A stretch of 64,000 bases of DNA from Bacillus sp. NTK071 (GTDB taxonomy: Bacteria > Bacillota > Bacilli > Bacillales > Guptibacillaceae), in assembly GCF_017303315.1 (NCBI RefSeq), contig NZ_JAFKOI010000011.1:53035-117034 (forward strand), read 5' to 3'. A program made the translations under genes and the position numbers. This document shows positions 16,203 through 24,280 of the stretch, one piece after another. Numbering within the stretch: position 1 is the stretch's first letter; each line of letters begins with the position of its first letter. The notes under the pieces are model-generated. The model did not search any database and was not told the origin of the DNA. It worked only from the letters and a program-made list of their open reading frames with translations.

Positions 16203-17012
16203 ATGCCAATTGTGAACCTAGATCACAATGTAGAGCTTTATTATGAAGATGTAGGAATGGGCTCGCCTGTTATCTTTATTCATGGAGTATGGATGAGTAG
16301 TCGCTTTTTTAAGAAGCAATTGCCTTACTTCAGGCAGAAGTACCGTGCTATTTCATTAGATTTAAGAGGTCACGGTCAATCTTCCCACGTTCAGTCAGGA
16401 CATACCGTTGCGAATTACGCTCGTGATTTAAAGCATTTTATGGAGAAGCTCCAGCTTAAGGATGTCACACTTGTGGGATGGTCGATGGGCGCATTTGTCA
16501 TATGGGAATACTTGCATCAGTTCGGTGAAGATAATGTAAAAGGAACCGTCATTGTTGACGAGCTTGCTTCTGATTTCAAATGGCCCGATTTTGAAATAGG
16601 TGCATTTGATCTTCCTGCACTAACAGGAATGATGCGTGATATTCAAATTGATCAAACCGGACTTCTTAAAGGGTTCATTCCTCTAATGTTTAAAGAAGAT
16701 TTGCCTCAAGCTGACCTCGATTGGATGCTTGAAGAGACGACAAAGCTTCCTTCTTCTATTGCAAGTGCAATCCTATTCGATCAATCCATTGTAGATTGTC
16801 GTCCTTATTTGAATAGCATTACCATTCCAACATTGTTGTGTTTCGGAAGAGAGGAAAAGCTCATTCCTGTAGCAGCAGGCGAGCATTTGTGTAAAGAAAT
16901 TCCTAACGCAACATTGGAAGTGTTCGAAGAAAGTTGTCATTGTCCATTTCTAGAAGAGCCGGATCGATTTAACCGAGTAGTTGATGATTTTTTGAAGTCT
17001 CTTCATAAATAA
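16203..17012 (+). CDS. Alpha/beta-hydrolase fold protein
   Basis: 269 residues with the alpha/beta-hydrolase core: oxyanion region VIFIHGVWMSS, nucleophile elbow VGWSMGAF (Ser), a late acid residue, and the catalytic His in ESCHCPFLEEPDRF near the C-terminus. The length and DLRGHGQS phrase fit the esterase/haloperoxidase-like group. The substrate is unknown. AGGAGGG is 6 nt before the ATG; a terminator follows, so it is a single-gene unit between the roc and beta-glucan loci. Confidence 0.85.
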   Translation: MPIVNLDHNVELYYEDVGMGSPVIFIHGVWMSSRFFKKQLPYFRQKYRAISLDLRGHGQSSHVQSGHTVANYARDLKHFMEKLQLKDVTLVGWSMGAFVIWEYLHQFGEDNVKGTVIVDELASDFKWPDFEIGAFDLPALTGMMRDIQIDQTGLLKGFIPLMFKEDLPQADLDWMLEETTKLPSSIASAILFDQSIVDCRPYLNSITIPTLLCFGREEKLIPVAAGEHLCKEIPNATLEVFEESCHCPFLEEPDRFNRVVDDFLKSLHK

Positions 17013-17029
17013 TAAATTAGTTAAAATAG

Positions 17030-17064
17030 TAGGCAGGTGCACCCTTGTACTTGCCTAATTTTTA
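17030..17064 (+). terminator. Terminator after the alpha/beta hydrolase
   Basis: TAGGCAGGTGCA pairs with TGTACTTGCCTA (one wobble and a mismatch) and is followed by ATTTTT. Confidence 0.7.
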
Positions 17065-17100
17065 CCCAGAAAAATATTTTGAAAATTATCAAAAAGAGTA

Positions 17101-17129
17101 TTGATTATCCCAAAATCGTGGGCTATAAT
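17101..17129 (+). promoter_or_regulatory. SigA promoter of the LacI-family gene
   Basis: TTGATT (17101) - 17 nt - TATAAT (17124). The perfect palindrome at 17138 covers the start-point region just downstream. Confidence 0.8.
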
Positions 17130-17137
17130 AACATCAA

Positions 17138-17151
17138 CGAAAGCGCTTTCG
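17138..17151. promoter_or_regulatory. LacI-family operator, autoregulatory
   Basis: CGAAAGCGCTTTCG, a perfect 14-bp palindrome with the central CG typical of LacI/CcpA sites, 8 bp after the -10 box and 18 bp before the start codon. It shares the CGAAA...TTTCG arms with two of the three operators at 18205-18298 and has an imperfect match (AGAAA...TTTCT) in the third. Confidence 0.8.
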
Positions 17152-17168
17152 ATCCAGAGGAGACCACG

Positions 17169-18182
17169 ATGATTACAATCTATGATTTAGCAAAGAAAAC
17201 TGGATTTTCGAGTACTACTGTCTCTAAAGCACTCAATGATTATCCTGATGTTAGTAAGAAAACAAAGCAAGCTATTATTGATACTGCTGCGGAAATGGGT
17301 TACTTACCAAATGCTCATGCGCAGTCTCTATCAACAAAGAAATCATGGACAATAGGCGTTATGTTTTCTGAATCAAATGGGGTAGGAATGAAGCATCCAT
17401 TCTTTAGTGGTGTTATCGAAAGTTTTCGTAAACATGCGGAGAAGGAAGGCTATGATTTAATTCTAGCATCCCGAAATCTTCGAAACAGAGGGACAAGCTA
17501 TCTTGAGCATTTCCTATATCGTGGAGTAGATGGGATTATGGTGATTTGCTCAGATCCAAAAGATCCACAGGTTCAAGAAATGATCAATAGTAGCATTCCT
17601 ATCGTTGTTATTGACATGAGTAATCAAGACTGTAGCGTTGTTTTTTCAGACAATCTTTCTGGTGGAGAACTTGCAATTAACTATCTCTATTCTCTAGGGC
17701 ATACCAAAATTGCACATATCGCAGGAGATCACACCATTTATGCTGGGAAGGTTCGAATTAAAGGATACATGGACGCTATGAAAAAAAGAAATTTGCCAGT
17801 GCTTGATGGCTACCTTGTGAATGGTGGACTTTTCTCAATCGAAGAAGGCGCGTTAGCAATGGAGAAGTTGTTGGACTTAACTGATCCTCCGACCGCAGTC
17901 TTTGTAGCTGGGGACCACATGGCAATTGGTGCTATGGAAACAGCCAAAGCAAAAGGGTTAAGCATACCTGAAGATCTTTCAATTATCGGTTATGACGATA
18001 TTGAAATGGCAAGTTACGTAACACCTAAGCTAACGACGATCAAGCAGGATACTGATCAAATAGGTGTACGAGCTACACAGCTTTTAATGAAACAAATTAT
18101 ACAAAAGAAGAAAATCGTTACGGAAGAGATTATTCCAGTTACATTAATGGAAAGAGACTCATGTAAACGCTTAAAAAAATAA
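17169..18182 (+). CDS. LacI-family repressor of the beta-glucan locus
   Basis: 337 residues. N-terminal LacI helix-turn-helix ITIYDLAKKTGFSSTTVSKALNDYPDVS and hinge NAHAQSLSTKKS, then a periplasmic-binding-like sugar domain (IGVMFSES, GVDGIMVICSD, SLGHTKIAHIAG, PTAVFVAGDHMAIGAM, IGYDDIEMASY). The frame is open 132 nt further upstream, but the ATG at 17169 has the ribosome site (AGAGGAGA) and begins exactly at the HTH, so it is the start; the promoter and operator lie in the excluded part. It should sense an oligosaccharide from beta-glucan and control itself and the transporter-hydrolase operon. Confidence 0.9.
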   Translation: MITIYDLAKKTGFSSTTVSKALNDYPDVSKKTKQAIIDTAAEMGYLPNAHAQSLSTKKSWTIGVMFSESNGVGMKHPFFSGVIESFRKHAEKEGYDLILASRNLRNRGTSYLEHFLYRGVDGIMVICSDPKDPQVQEMINSSIPIVVIDMSNQDCSVVFSDNLSGGELAINYLYSLGHTKIAHIAGDHTIYAGKVRIKGYMDAMKKRNLPVLDGYLVNGGLFSIEEGALAMEKLLDLTDPPTAVFVAGDHMAIGAMETAKAKGLSIPEDLSIIGYDDIEMASYVTPKLTTIKQDTDQIGVRATQLLMKQIIQKKKIVTEEIIPVTLMERDSCKRLKK

Positions 18183-18204
18183 AGAAAATTTTTTTAAGTA
18201 ATTA

Positions 18205-18298
18205 AGAAACCGCTTTCTTATTCTTCATCTTATATTTTTTTGGATTAATCGAAACCGCTTTCGATTATATTTTTATCACCGATTCGAAACCGGTTTCG
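18205..18298. promoter_or_regulatory. Triple operator array before the ABC importer operon
   Basis: Three sites: AGAAACCGCTTTCT (18205-18218), CGAAACCGCTTTCG (18250-18263) and the perfect palindrome CGAAACCGGTTTCG (18285-18298). Start-to-start distances are 45 and 35 bp. A likely promoter TTGGAT (18240) - 17 nt - GATTAT (18263) has the middle site inside its spacer, so repressor binding would block polymerase directly. Confidence 0.75.
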
Positions 18299-18338
18299 TT
18301 AACAATACTATTTTTCTAATTTGGAAAGGGGCTCACCC

Positions 18339-19658
18339 ATGAAGAAAGTTGTAGGTCTTATCATGTCACTCGTTCTATTGTTTGGTGTTCTTGCAGGTTG
18401 TTCCAACACAGAGACTTCAGGAGATGCGAAAAGCGATAAGAAAAAAGATGTAGATCTAAAGGTCTGGTCATTCACAGATGAGTTGAAGAAACCAATTACT
18501 ACATTTGAAGAAAAAAATGGTGTCAAAGTTGAACTGACAATTGTACCAATCGCTGACTATCCGACTAAGCTTAAGCCAGTACTTGAAAGTGGCGTAGGTG
18601 CACCAGATGTATTTACTGGAGAAATTGCATTCTTGAAGCAATGGGTAAATGCTGGATACTGGGAGAACCTTTCCAAAGAACCATATAACGTAAATGAAAT
18701 TGCTGATAACTATGTACCATATGTGTTCGATTTAGGTAAAGACGAGCAAGGCGATGTTAGAGCACTATCTTGGCAGACAACACCTGGTGGTCTTTTCTAC
18801 AAGCGTAGCATTGCGAAAGAGGTACTAGGAACTGATGATCCAAAAGAAATCGGTGAAATGCTTACTTCTATGGACAAGGTATTTGAAGTATCAGAGAAAA
18901 TGAAAGAAAAAGGCTATCGCATGTTCCCTGATGAAGGTTCAATCCGCTGGTTCTCTCAAGGCGACGATCCGAAGCCGTGGGTTAACGAAAACGATGAGTT
19001 AAAGCTAACAGATCAGAAGATTGAATTCCTTGATTATGCTAAGCAACTTCGTGAAAACAGCTATACAGCACTAGCACCAGAGTGGTCTCCATCTTGGTTT
19101 GAAGCAATGGATAAGCCAATTAAAGTTAAAGAAAACGGTAAAGAAACAGAAACGGAAGTATTCTCATATGTTCTTCCTACATGGGGACTTCACAGCGTCT
19201 TGAAGACAAACGTTAAAGAATCTGATGGTGACTGGGCTGTAACAAGCGGACCAAGCCCGTATTTCTGGGGTGGAACATGGTTGGGTGTCTACAACAAATC
19301 TGAGAATAAAGAGCTTGCTTATGATTTCGTGAAAATGATGACACAAGATGACGAGTTCCTAACTGACTGGGCGAAAGAAACAGGAGATGTTCTTTCTTAC
19401 CTTCCTGTTACAAACGAAATCAAAGACGATTTCAGTGATGAATTCCTAGGTGGTCAAAATAACTATGAATTCTTCCTTGATCAAGCGAAGAGCATTGAGC
19501 CAGGTATCGTAACAAAGTACGACCAGCAGCTTGATACGTTCTACGGAAATGCGGTTCAAGAGTACGTAGATGGTAAGAAATCGAAAGATGAAGCAATTGC
19601 TGAATTCTACAAAAAAGCTCAGAATGCTTACCCTGAATTGAAAGTACCAAAGAAGTAA
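18339..19658 (+). CDS. ABC sugar transporter, substrate-binding lipoprotein
   Basis: 439 residues from the ATG at 18339, which has AAAGGGG 9 nt upstream; an in-frame ATG 18 nt earlier lacks one. Lipoprotein signal with lipobox LAGC (Cys21), then a CUT1-type solute-binding fold (DVDLKVWSFTDELKKPI, FTGEIAFLKQWVNAGYWENL, WGLHSVLK, GGTWLGVYNKSENKELAYDF). It would capture beta-gluco-oligosaccharides outside the membrane and hand them to the two permeases that follow. A stem-loop after the stop probably gives this gene a higher mRNA level than the permease genes. Confidence 0.92.
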   Translation: MKKVVGLIMSLVLLFGVLAGCSNTETSGDAKSDKKKDVDLKVWSFTDELKKPITTFEEKNGVKVELTIVPIADYPTKLKPVLESGVGAPDVFTGEIAFLKQWVNAGYWENLSKEPYNVNEIADNYVPYVFDLGKDEQGDVRALSWQTTPGGLFYKRSIAKEVLGTDDPKEIGEMLTSMDKVFEVSEKMKEKGYRMFPDEGSIRWFSQGDDPKPWVNENDELKLTDQKIEFLDYAKQLRENSYTALAPEWSPSWFEAMDKPIKVKENGKETETEVFSYVLPTWGLHSVLKTNVKESDGDWAVTSGPSPYFWGGTWLGVYNKSENKELAYDFVKMMTQDDEFLTDWAKETGDVLSYLPVTNEIKDDFSDEFLGGQNNYEFFLDQAKSIEPGIVTKYDQQLDTFYGNAVQEYVDGKKSKDEAIAEFYKKAQNAYPELKVPKK

Positions 19659-19663
19659 CAAGT

Positions 19664-19695
19664 GTAAGCGGTGTAAGTCTTCTTATACCGCTTAT
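19664..19695 (+). repeat. Intercistronic stem-loop after the binding-protein gene
   Basis: GTAAGCGGTGTAAG pairs with CTTATACCGCTTAT (wobbles allowed) around a 4-nt loop, with no strong U-run before the permease. Such hairpins stabilise binding-protein mRNA in many sugar ABC operons. Confidence 0.6.
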
Positions 19696-19718
19696 CTTAT
19701 TTTGAGAGGAGCGATGAG

Positions 19719-20618
19719 ATGAAGAACCTCAACAACTATGGCTATGCCTTTATAGCTCCGTTTTGGATCATCTTTCTCATATTTAATATCTATCCGGTTG
19801 CATTAACTTTCTATTATAGCTTTACGAACTACAGCGGAAGCGGAACAGCTGAAGTCGTTGGATTAGCCAATTATCAGCGTTTGATTGCAGACTCTTACTT
19901 TGTTGAAGCGTTTTTTAACACCTGGAAGATCTGGGGCGTTAACTTTGCGCTACAAATTGTTATTGCACTTATTCTTGCTGCCATATTCTCTGATATGCGA
20001 GTGAAAATGAAGGGACTATCCTTCTTCAGATCTATTTTCTATCTTCCGAACTTAATTACAGTAAGCTCCGTTGCGCTACTGTTTGGTATTCTACTAGATT
20101 GGCAACACGGATCTTTAAATATGGTATTGATGAACATTGGTCTTATCTCAGAGCCAATCAACTGGCTAAATGAACCAGCTTCTGCTCAGCTATCAGTTTC
20201 ACTTATCCTCACATGGATGTGGTTTGGACATTCATTCATTGTTGTGATGGCAGGTGTTTCTGGAATTTCTACTGACTTCTATGAAGCGGCACTGATTGAT
20301 GGTGCGAATCGCTGGCAAACATTTACGAAGATTACTCTTCCATTGTTAAAGCCAATTCTTCTCTATATTATGATTACTTCTTTAATTGGTGGCCTTCAGC
20401 TATTCGACCTTCCAATGCTATTAACAGATGGAATCGGTTCCCCTGATGGTTCACTAAATACAATGGTGCTTTATTTGTACAATCAAGCATTTAAGTACAA
20501 TAACTACGGTTATGCTGCTGCTGTTGCATATGGTTTGTTCATCATTACGATTATCTTCTCAGCAATCGTATTCAAATCAATGTATGGTAACGAGCGTAAA
20601 CAAGCGAGGCGGGTGTAA
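19719..20618 (+). CDS. ABC sugar permease, MalF type
   Basis: 299 residues with six transmembrane helices and the EAA loop EAALIDGANRWQTFTKITLPLLKP that contacts the ATPase. The N-terminus (YGYAFIAPFWIIFLIFNIYP) is typical of MalF/LacF-type CUT1 permeases. It is 3 nt from the next permease. No ATPase gene is present in the locus; in Bacillus a shared MsmX-type ATPase usually energises such importers. Confidence 0.93.
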   Translation: MKNLNNYGYAFIAPFWIIFLIFNIYPVALTFYYSFTNYSGSGTAEVVGLANYQRLIADSYFVEAFFNTWKIWGVNFALQIVIALILAAIFSDMRVKMKGLSFFRSIFYLPNLITVSSVALLFGILLDWQHGSLNMVLMNIGLISEPINWLNEPASAQLSVSLILTWMWFGHSFIVVMAGVSGISTDFYEAALIDGANRWQTFTKITLPLLKPILLYIMITSLIGGLQLFDLPMLLTDGIGSPDGSLNTMVLYLYNQAFKYNNYGYAAAVAYGLFIITIIFSAIVFKSMYGNERKQARRV

Positions 20619-20621
20619 ATC

Positions 20622-21533
20622 ATGATGGACAGAACTGAGATCGAAAACAACGTAACACCTGAGCAACTTAGTAAAAGAACCTTGGTGACTCAAGAACCAA
20701 AACCAAAGAAGCGTCGATCCATTATCAAGGGAGTTATTTATGCACTCCTTATCCTTACAGCGATCATCTGTTTTATCCCTTTCCTTATGATGCTTGTGAA
20801 TGCGACTCGTTCAAATGATGCAATTCTAACCGGTTTCACGTTAATTCCAGGTACAGCGCTATTAGAGAACTACCGTACGATGATGGAATACGTAAACATT
20901 TGGAACGGTTTTAAAAATAGCTTGATTATTTCCGTTCTTGTAACACTTCTGACTGGTTATTTCTCGGCTTTGACAGCTTATGGATTTGCTTTCTATAACT
21001 TTAAAGGCAAGAACTTTCTCTTTGTTTTCATGCTTGTCATGATGATGGTTCCTGGTCAATTAGGACTAATTGGATTCTATGAACTTTGTAAAAATCTTGG
21101 CATCCTGGATACGTTCATTCCTTTAATCATTCCAGCTATCGCTAGTCCATTTGTCGTATTCTTCTTGCGTCAGTACATTCAAACAACGCTTCACCCAAGC
21201 TTAATTGAAGCAGCTAGAATTGATGGTGCGAGTGAGTTGCGCATTTTCCACACTGTAGCCATTCCAATTATGATGCCAGCAGTAGCAACGATGTCGATCT
21301 TTACATTTATCGGTTCATGGAACAACTACATTGTGCCGTTAGTCGTTCTATTCTCGCCTGAGAAATATACTTTACCTGTACTAATGGGCTTCTTAAAAGG
21401 TTCACAGGTAGCACAAAATCTAGGATCTATGTATCTTGGTATCGCAATATCTGTTGTTCCTATCATGATTGCATTTCTATTTTTGTCTAAGTACATCGTT
21501 AATAGTATCTCAGCTGGAGCTGTTAAAGAGTAG
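20622..21533 (+). CDS. ABC sugar permease, MalG type
   Basis: 303 residues. A long hydrophilic N-terminal arm (~40 residues with KPKKRRS) precedes six helices, and the EAA loop EAARIDGASELRIFHTVAIPIMMP is intact. It pairs with the MalF-type permease to form the channel. It starts 3 nt after that gene, with GAGGCGGG as ribosome site inside the preceding reading frame. Confidence 0.93.
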   Translation: MMDRTEIENNVTPEQLSKRTLVTQEPKPKKRRSIIKGVIYALLILTAIICFIPFLMMLVNATRSNDAILTGFTLIPGTALLENYRTMMEYVNIWNGFKNSLIISVLVTLLTGYFSALTAYGFAFYNFKGKNFLFVFMLVMMMVPGQLGLIGFYELCKNLGILDTFIPLIIPAIASPFVVFFLRQYIQTTLHPSLIEAARIDGASELRIFHTVAIPIMMPAVATMSIFTFIGSWNNYIVPLVVLFSPEKYTLPVLMGFLKGSQVAQNLGSMYLGIAISVVPIMIAFLFLSKYIVNSISAGAVKE

Positions 21534-21547
21534 GGGAGTGGAAGTAT

Positions 21548-22894
21548 ATGAAATTTAATAAGGATTTTACGTTCGGAACAGCAACATCTTCGTATCAAAT
21601 TGAAGGTGCCCATAACGAAGGGGGAAGAACCCCTTCCATTTGGGATATGTTCTGTGATATTCCAGGTAAAGTGCATGAACAACATAATGGAGATGTTGCG
21701 TGTGATCACTATCACCGCTATGAAGAAGATATTCAAATTATTAAAGAACTTGGAGTAGACACCTACCGTTTCTCCATTGCCTGGCCACGTATTTTCCCTG
21801 CAAAAGGGCAGTATAACGAAGAAGGAATGGCGTTCTATCAAACATTAGCAAAACGATTGCGTGAAGAAGGAATTAAGCCTGCTGTTACACTCTATCACTG
21901 GGATCTTCCAATGTGGGCACATGAACAAGGCGGTTGGGTAAACCGTGATTCAGTCCAGTGGTTCTTGGATTATGCAAGAGTTTGCTTCCGTGAGCTTGAT
22001 GGATTAGTAGATTCATGGATTACTCACAATGAACCATGGTGTGCAGGTTTTCTTGGTTACCATATGGGCGTTCATGCACCTGGACATACAAACTTAGAAG
22101 AAGCAGTACGTGCTGTTCACCACATGCTTCTATCCCACGGGGAAGCAGTAAACATGTTGAAAAATGAATTCGCTTCTACGACATCAATTGGTATTACGTT
22201 AAATCTATCTCCGGTTTATCCAAAAACGGATTCGGTCAATGATCGTCTTGCAGCAAACAACTCAGATGGTTACTCAAATCGCTGGTTCTTAGATCCTGTT
22301 TTTAAAGGAAGCTATCCAGTTGACATGATGAACTTGTTTTCCAAATATGTTCATAACTATGATTTCATTCAAGAAGGCGATTTAGAGACTATTTCAACAC
22401 CGTGCGATTTCTTTGGTATTAACTACTATAGCCGTGGATTAGTTGAATTTAATGCTGCGAACGATTTTCTAACTCAAGGCGCACATTCTGATTATGAGAA
22501 AACAGGAATGGGCTGGGATATAGCACCAAATGAATTTAAAGATCTCATTAGAAGATTAAGAAACGAATATACAGACCTTCCAATCTATATTACGGAAAAT
22601 GGTGCAGCTTATGATGATAAGCTGGAAGATGGCCGTGTACATGATCAACTAAGAATAGATTATGTAGAAAAACATCTTCAAGCGGTATCTGATTTAAATG
22701 AAGAAGGTATGAACATTCAAGGCTACTATCTCTGGTCGTTGCTTGATAACTTCGAGTGGAGCTTCGGTTATGATAAACGTTTTGGCATTATTCACGTGAA
22801 TTATGAAACACAGGAACGAATCTGGAAAGACAGTGCATTGTGGTATGCGGACATTGTGAAGAATAGAGGATCTGTTCAACCACTTAATGCGTAA
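21548..22894 (+). CDS. GH1 beta-glucosidase
   Basis: 448 residues, standard GH1 length, no signal peptide, so intracellular. N-terminal signature FTFGTATSSYQIEGA; acid/base E162 in THNEPW; nucleophile E350 in YITENGA; the aglycone-side phrase WSLLDNFEWSFGY is complete. It has no 6-phospho-site features that I can see, which fits uptake by an ABC importer rather than a PTS. Expected role: splitting imported beta-linked gluco-oligosaccharides to glucose. It lies 14 nt after the permease gene. Confidence 0.93.
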   Translation: MKFNKDFTFGTATSSYQIEGAHNEGGRTPSIWDMFCDIPGKVHEQHNGDVACDHYHRYEEDIQIIKELGVDTYRFSIAWPRIFPAKGQYNEEGMAFYQTLAKRLREEGIKPAVTLYHWDLPMWAHEQGGWVNRDSVQWFLDYARVCFRELDGLVDSWITHNEPWCAGFLGYHMGVHAPGHTNLEEAVRAVHHMLLSHGEAVNMLKNEFASTTSIGITLNLSPVYPKTDSVNDRLAANNSDGYSNRWFLDPVFKGSYPVDMMNLFSKYVHNYDFIQEGDLETISTPCDFFGINYYSRGLVEFNAANDFLTQGAHSDYEKTGMGWDIAPNEFKDLIRRLRNEYTDLPIYITENGAAYDDKLEDGRVHDQLRIDYVEKHLQAVSDLNEEGMNIQGYYLWSLLDNFEWSFGYDKRFGIIHVNYETQERIWKDSALWYADIVKNRGSVQPLNA

Positions 22895-22911
22895 AGGGAA
22901 GGGGAAATTCG

Positions 22912-24252
22912 ATGCAGACACAAACTATTACTCATATTCAATCAGCTAGAGATAACGGAGACCTTCTTAAAGTTAAGGAACCACTTCAGGTCTCACCTCT
23001 TTCAAATGCAGATGCTACTCAGATTAAGCTCGATCCAAAACAAACATATCAAACAATACTAGGGTTTGGCGGTGCCTTCACAGAGGCATCTGCTCATACC
23101 CTTTCTCTTATTAGTGAAGAGAAAAGAAATGAAATTATCCATCGCTATTTTCATCCTGAAGAGGGCCTGGGGTATCGCTTCGGTCGTACTCATATTAATA
23201 GCTGTGATTTTTCGCTGGGGAATTATACGTATGTTGAAGAAAATGATACATCCTTATCAACTTTTTCGATTGAGAGGGAGCAAGAACTTGTCATTCCTTT
23301 GATAAAAGATGCAACTAAGGTAGCGGGGGACAACTTGTCTATCGTTTCTTCGCCATGGAGTCCTCCGCCTTGGATGAAAAGCAACAATGAAATGAATCAT
23401 GGAGGAAAGCTTCTTCCTGAGTACCATTCAGTATGGGCTGACTATTACATGAAGTATGTTGACGCAATGGAAGCGGAAGGAATTCCGATCTGGGGACTAA
23501 CCATCCAAAACGAACCTGAAGCGAAGCAAGTATGGGACTCCTGTCTTTATACGGCAGAAGAAGAGCGAGACTTTATTAAAAACCATCTTGGACCAGCAAT
23601 CCGTAAGAACGGAAGAGACGATCTTAAGGTGATTATCTGGGACCACAATCGGGATGTCGTTTATGAACGAGCAAGTAAAGTGTTGTCTGATCCAGAAGCA
23701 GCTCAGTATGTGTGGGGAACTGGACTTCACTGGTACGTCTCAGAAGAATTTGAGAATCTATCAAAAGTTCACAATGCGTTCCCTGATAAGCATCTTATTT
23801 TCACGGAAGGGTGTATTGAAGGCGGCGTACAACTCGGTGCGTGGCATACTGGTGAACGTTATGCACGAAATATCATGGGTGATTTGAACAACTATTTAGA
23901 AGCGTGGATTGATTGGAATATTGTGTTGAACGAAGAAGGTGGCCCTAATCATGTTGGGAATTATTGTGATGCTCCGGTCATTGTTGATACGAAGTCAGGG
24001 GAAATTCATTACAATAGTTCTTTCTATTACATTGGTCACTTTAGTAAGTATGTGAAGCCTGGTGCTGTTCGAATAGGCTGTACTTCTGTAAACGAAGATA
24101 TTCAATCAACTTCTTTTAGAAATGAGTCTGGCGAAATTGTTGTGATTCTAATGAATGAAAATGATGAAGAGCGTGCTGTTAACCTTGAGATTGAAGGACA
24201 GAATGTAGCTGTTACGATGCCTGCGCATTCAATCTCTACGGTACTCATATAA
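22912..24252 (+). CDS. GH30 glycosidase (probable beta-1,6-glucanase/glucosylceramidase type)
   Basis: 446 residues. GH30 phrases: FGGAFTEASAHTLSLIS, INSCDFSLGNYTY, SSPWSPPPWMK. Acid/base E201 in TIQNEPE and nucleophile E299 in FTEGCIEGG. A C-terminal beta domain follows (MPAHSISTVLI). There is no signal peptide, so it appears intracellular and may act on imported beta-1,6-linked gluco-oligosaccharides. GH30 subfamilies 1 and 3 include beta-1,6-glucanases and glucocerebrosidase-like enzymes; with GH16 and GH1 neighbours, removal of beta-1,6 branches of laminarin is likely (inference). Confidence 0.9.
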   Translation: MQTQTITHIQSARDNGDLLKVKEPLQVSPLSNADATQIKLDPKQTYQTILGFGGAFTEASAHTLSLISEEKRNEIIHRYFHPEEGLGYRFGRTHINSCDFSLGNYTYVEENDTSLSTFSIEREQELVIPLIKDATKVAGDNLSIVSSPWSPPPWMKSNNEMNHGGKLLPEYHSVWADYYMKYVDAMEAEGIPIWGLTIQNEPEAKQVWDSCLYTAEEERDFIKNHLGPAIRKNGRDDLKVIIWDHNRDVVYERASKVLSDPEAAQYVWGTGLHWYVSEEFENLSKVHNAFPDKHLIFTEGCIEGGVQLGAWHTGERYARNIMGDLNNYLEAWIDWNIVLNEEGGPNHVGNYCDAPVIVDTKSGEIHYNSSFYYIGHFSKYVKPGAVRIGCTSVNEDIQSTSFRNESGEIVVILMNENDEERAVNLEIEGQNVAVTMPAHSISTVLI

Positions 24253-24280
24253 AAGGAAAACTTGAGGAGGACAATTAATA

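Noticed and set aside
17138..17151. CcpA cre site
   Set aside because: The central CG and length fit, but the CGAAA arms recur in the local operator array, so the local LacI protein is the better candidate; dual binding is not excluded.
17037..17168. N-terminal extension of the LacI gene
   Set aside because: It would contain the promoter and operator; the ATG at 17169 has a ribosome site and starts exactly at the HTH.
21326..21841. 171-codon minus-strand frame spanning the permease/GH1 junction
   Set aside because: Crosses two well-supported plus-strand genes and has no ribosome site or family features.
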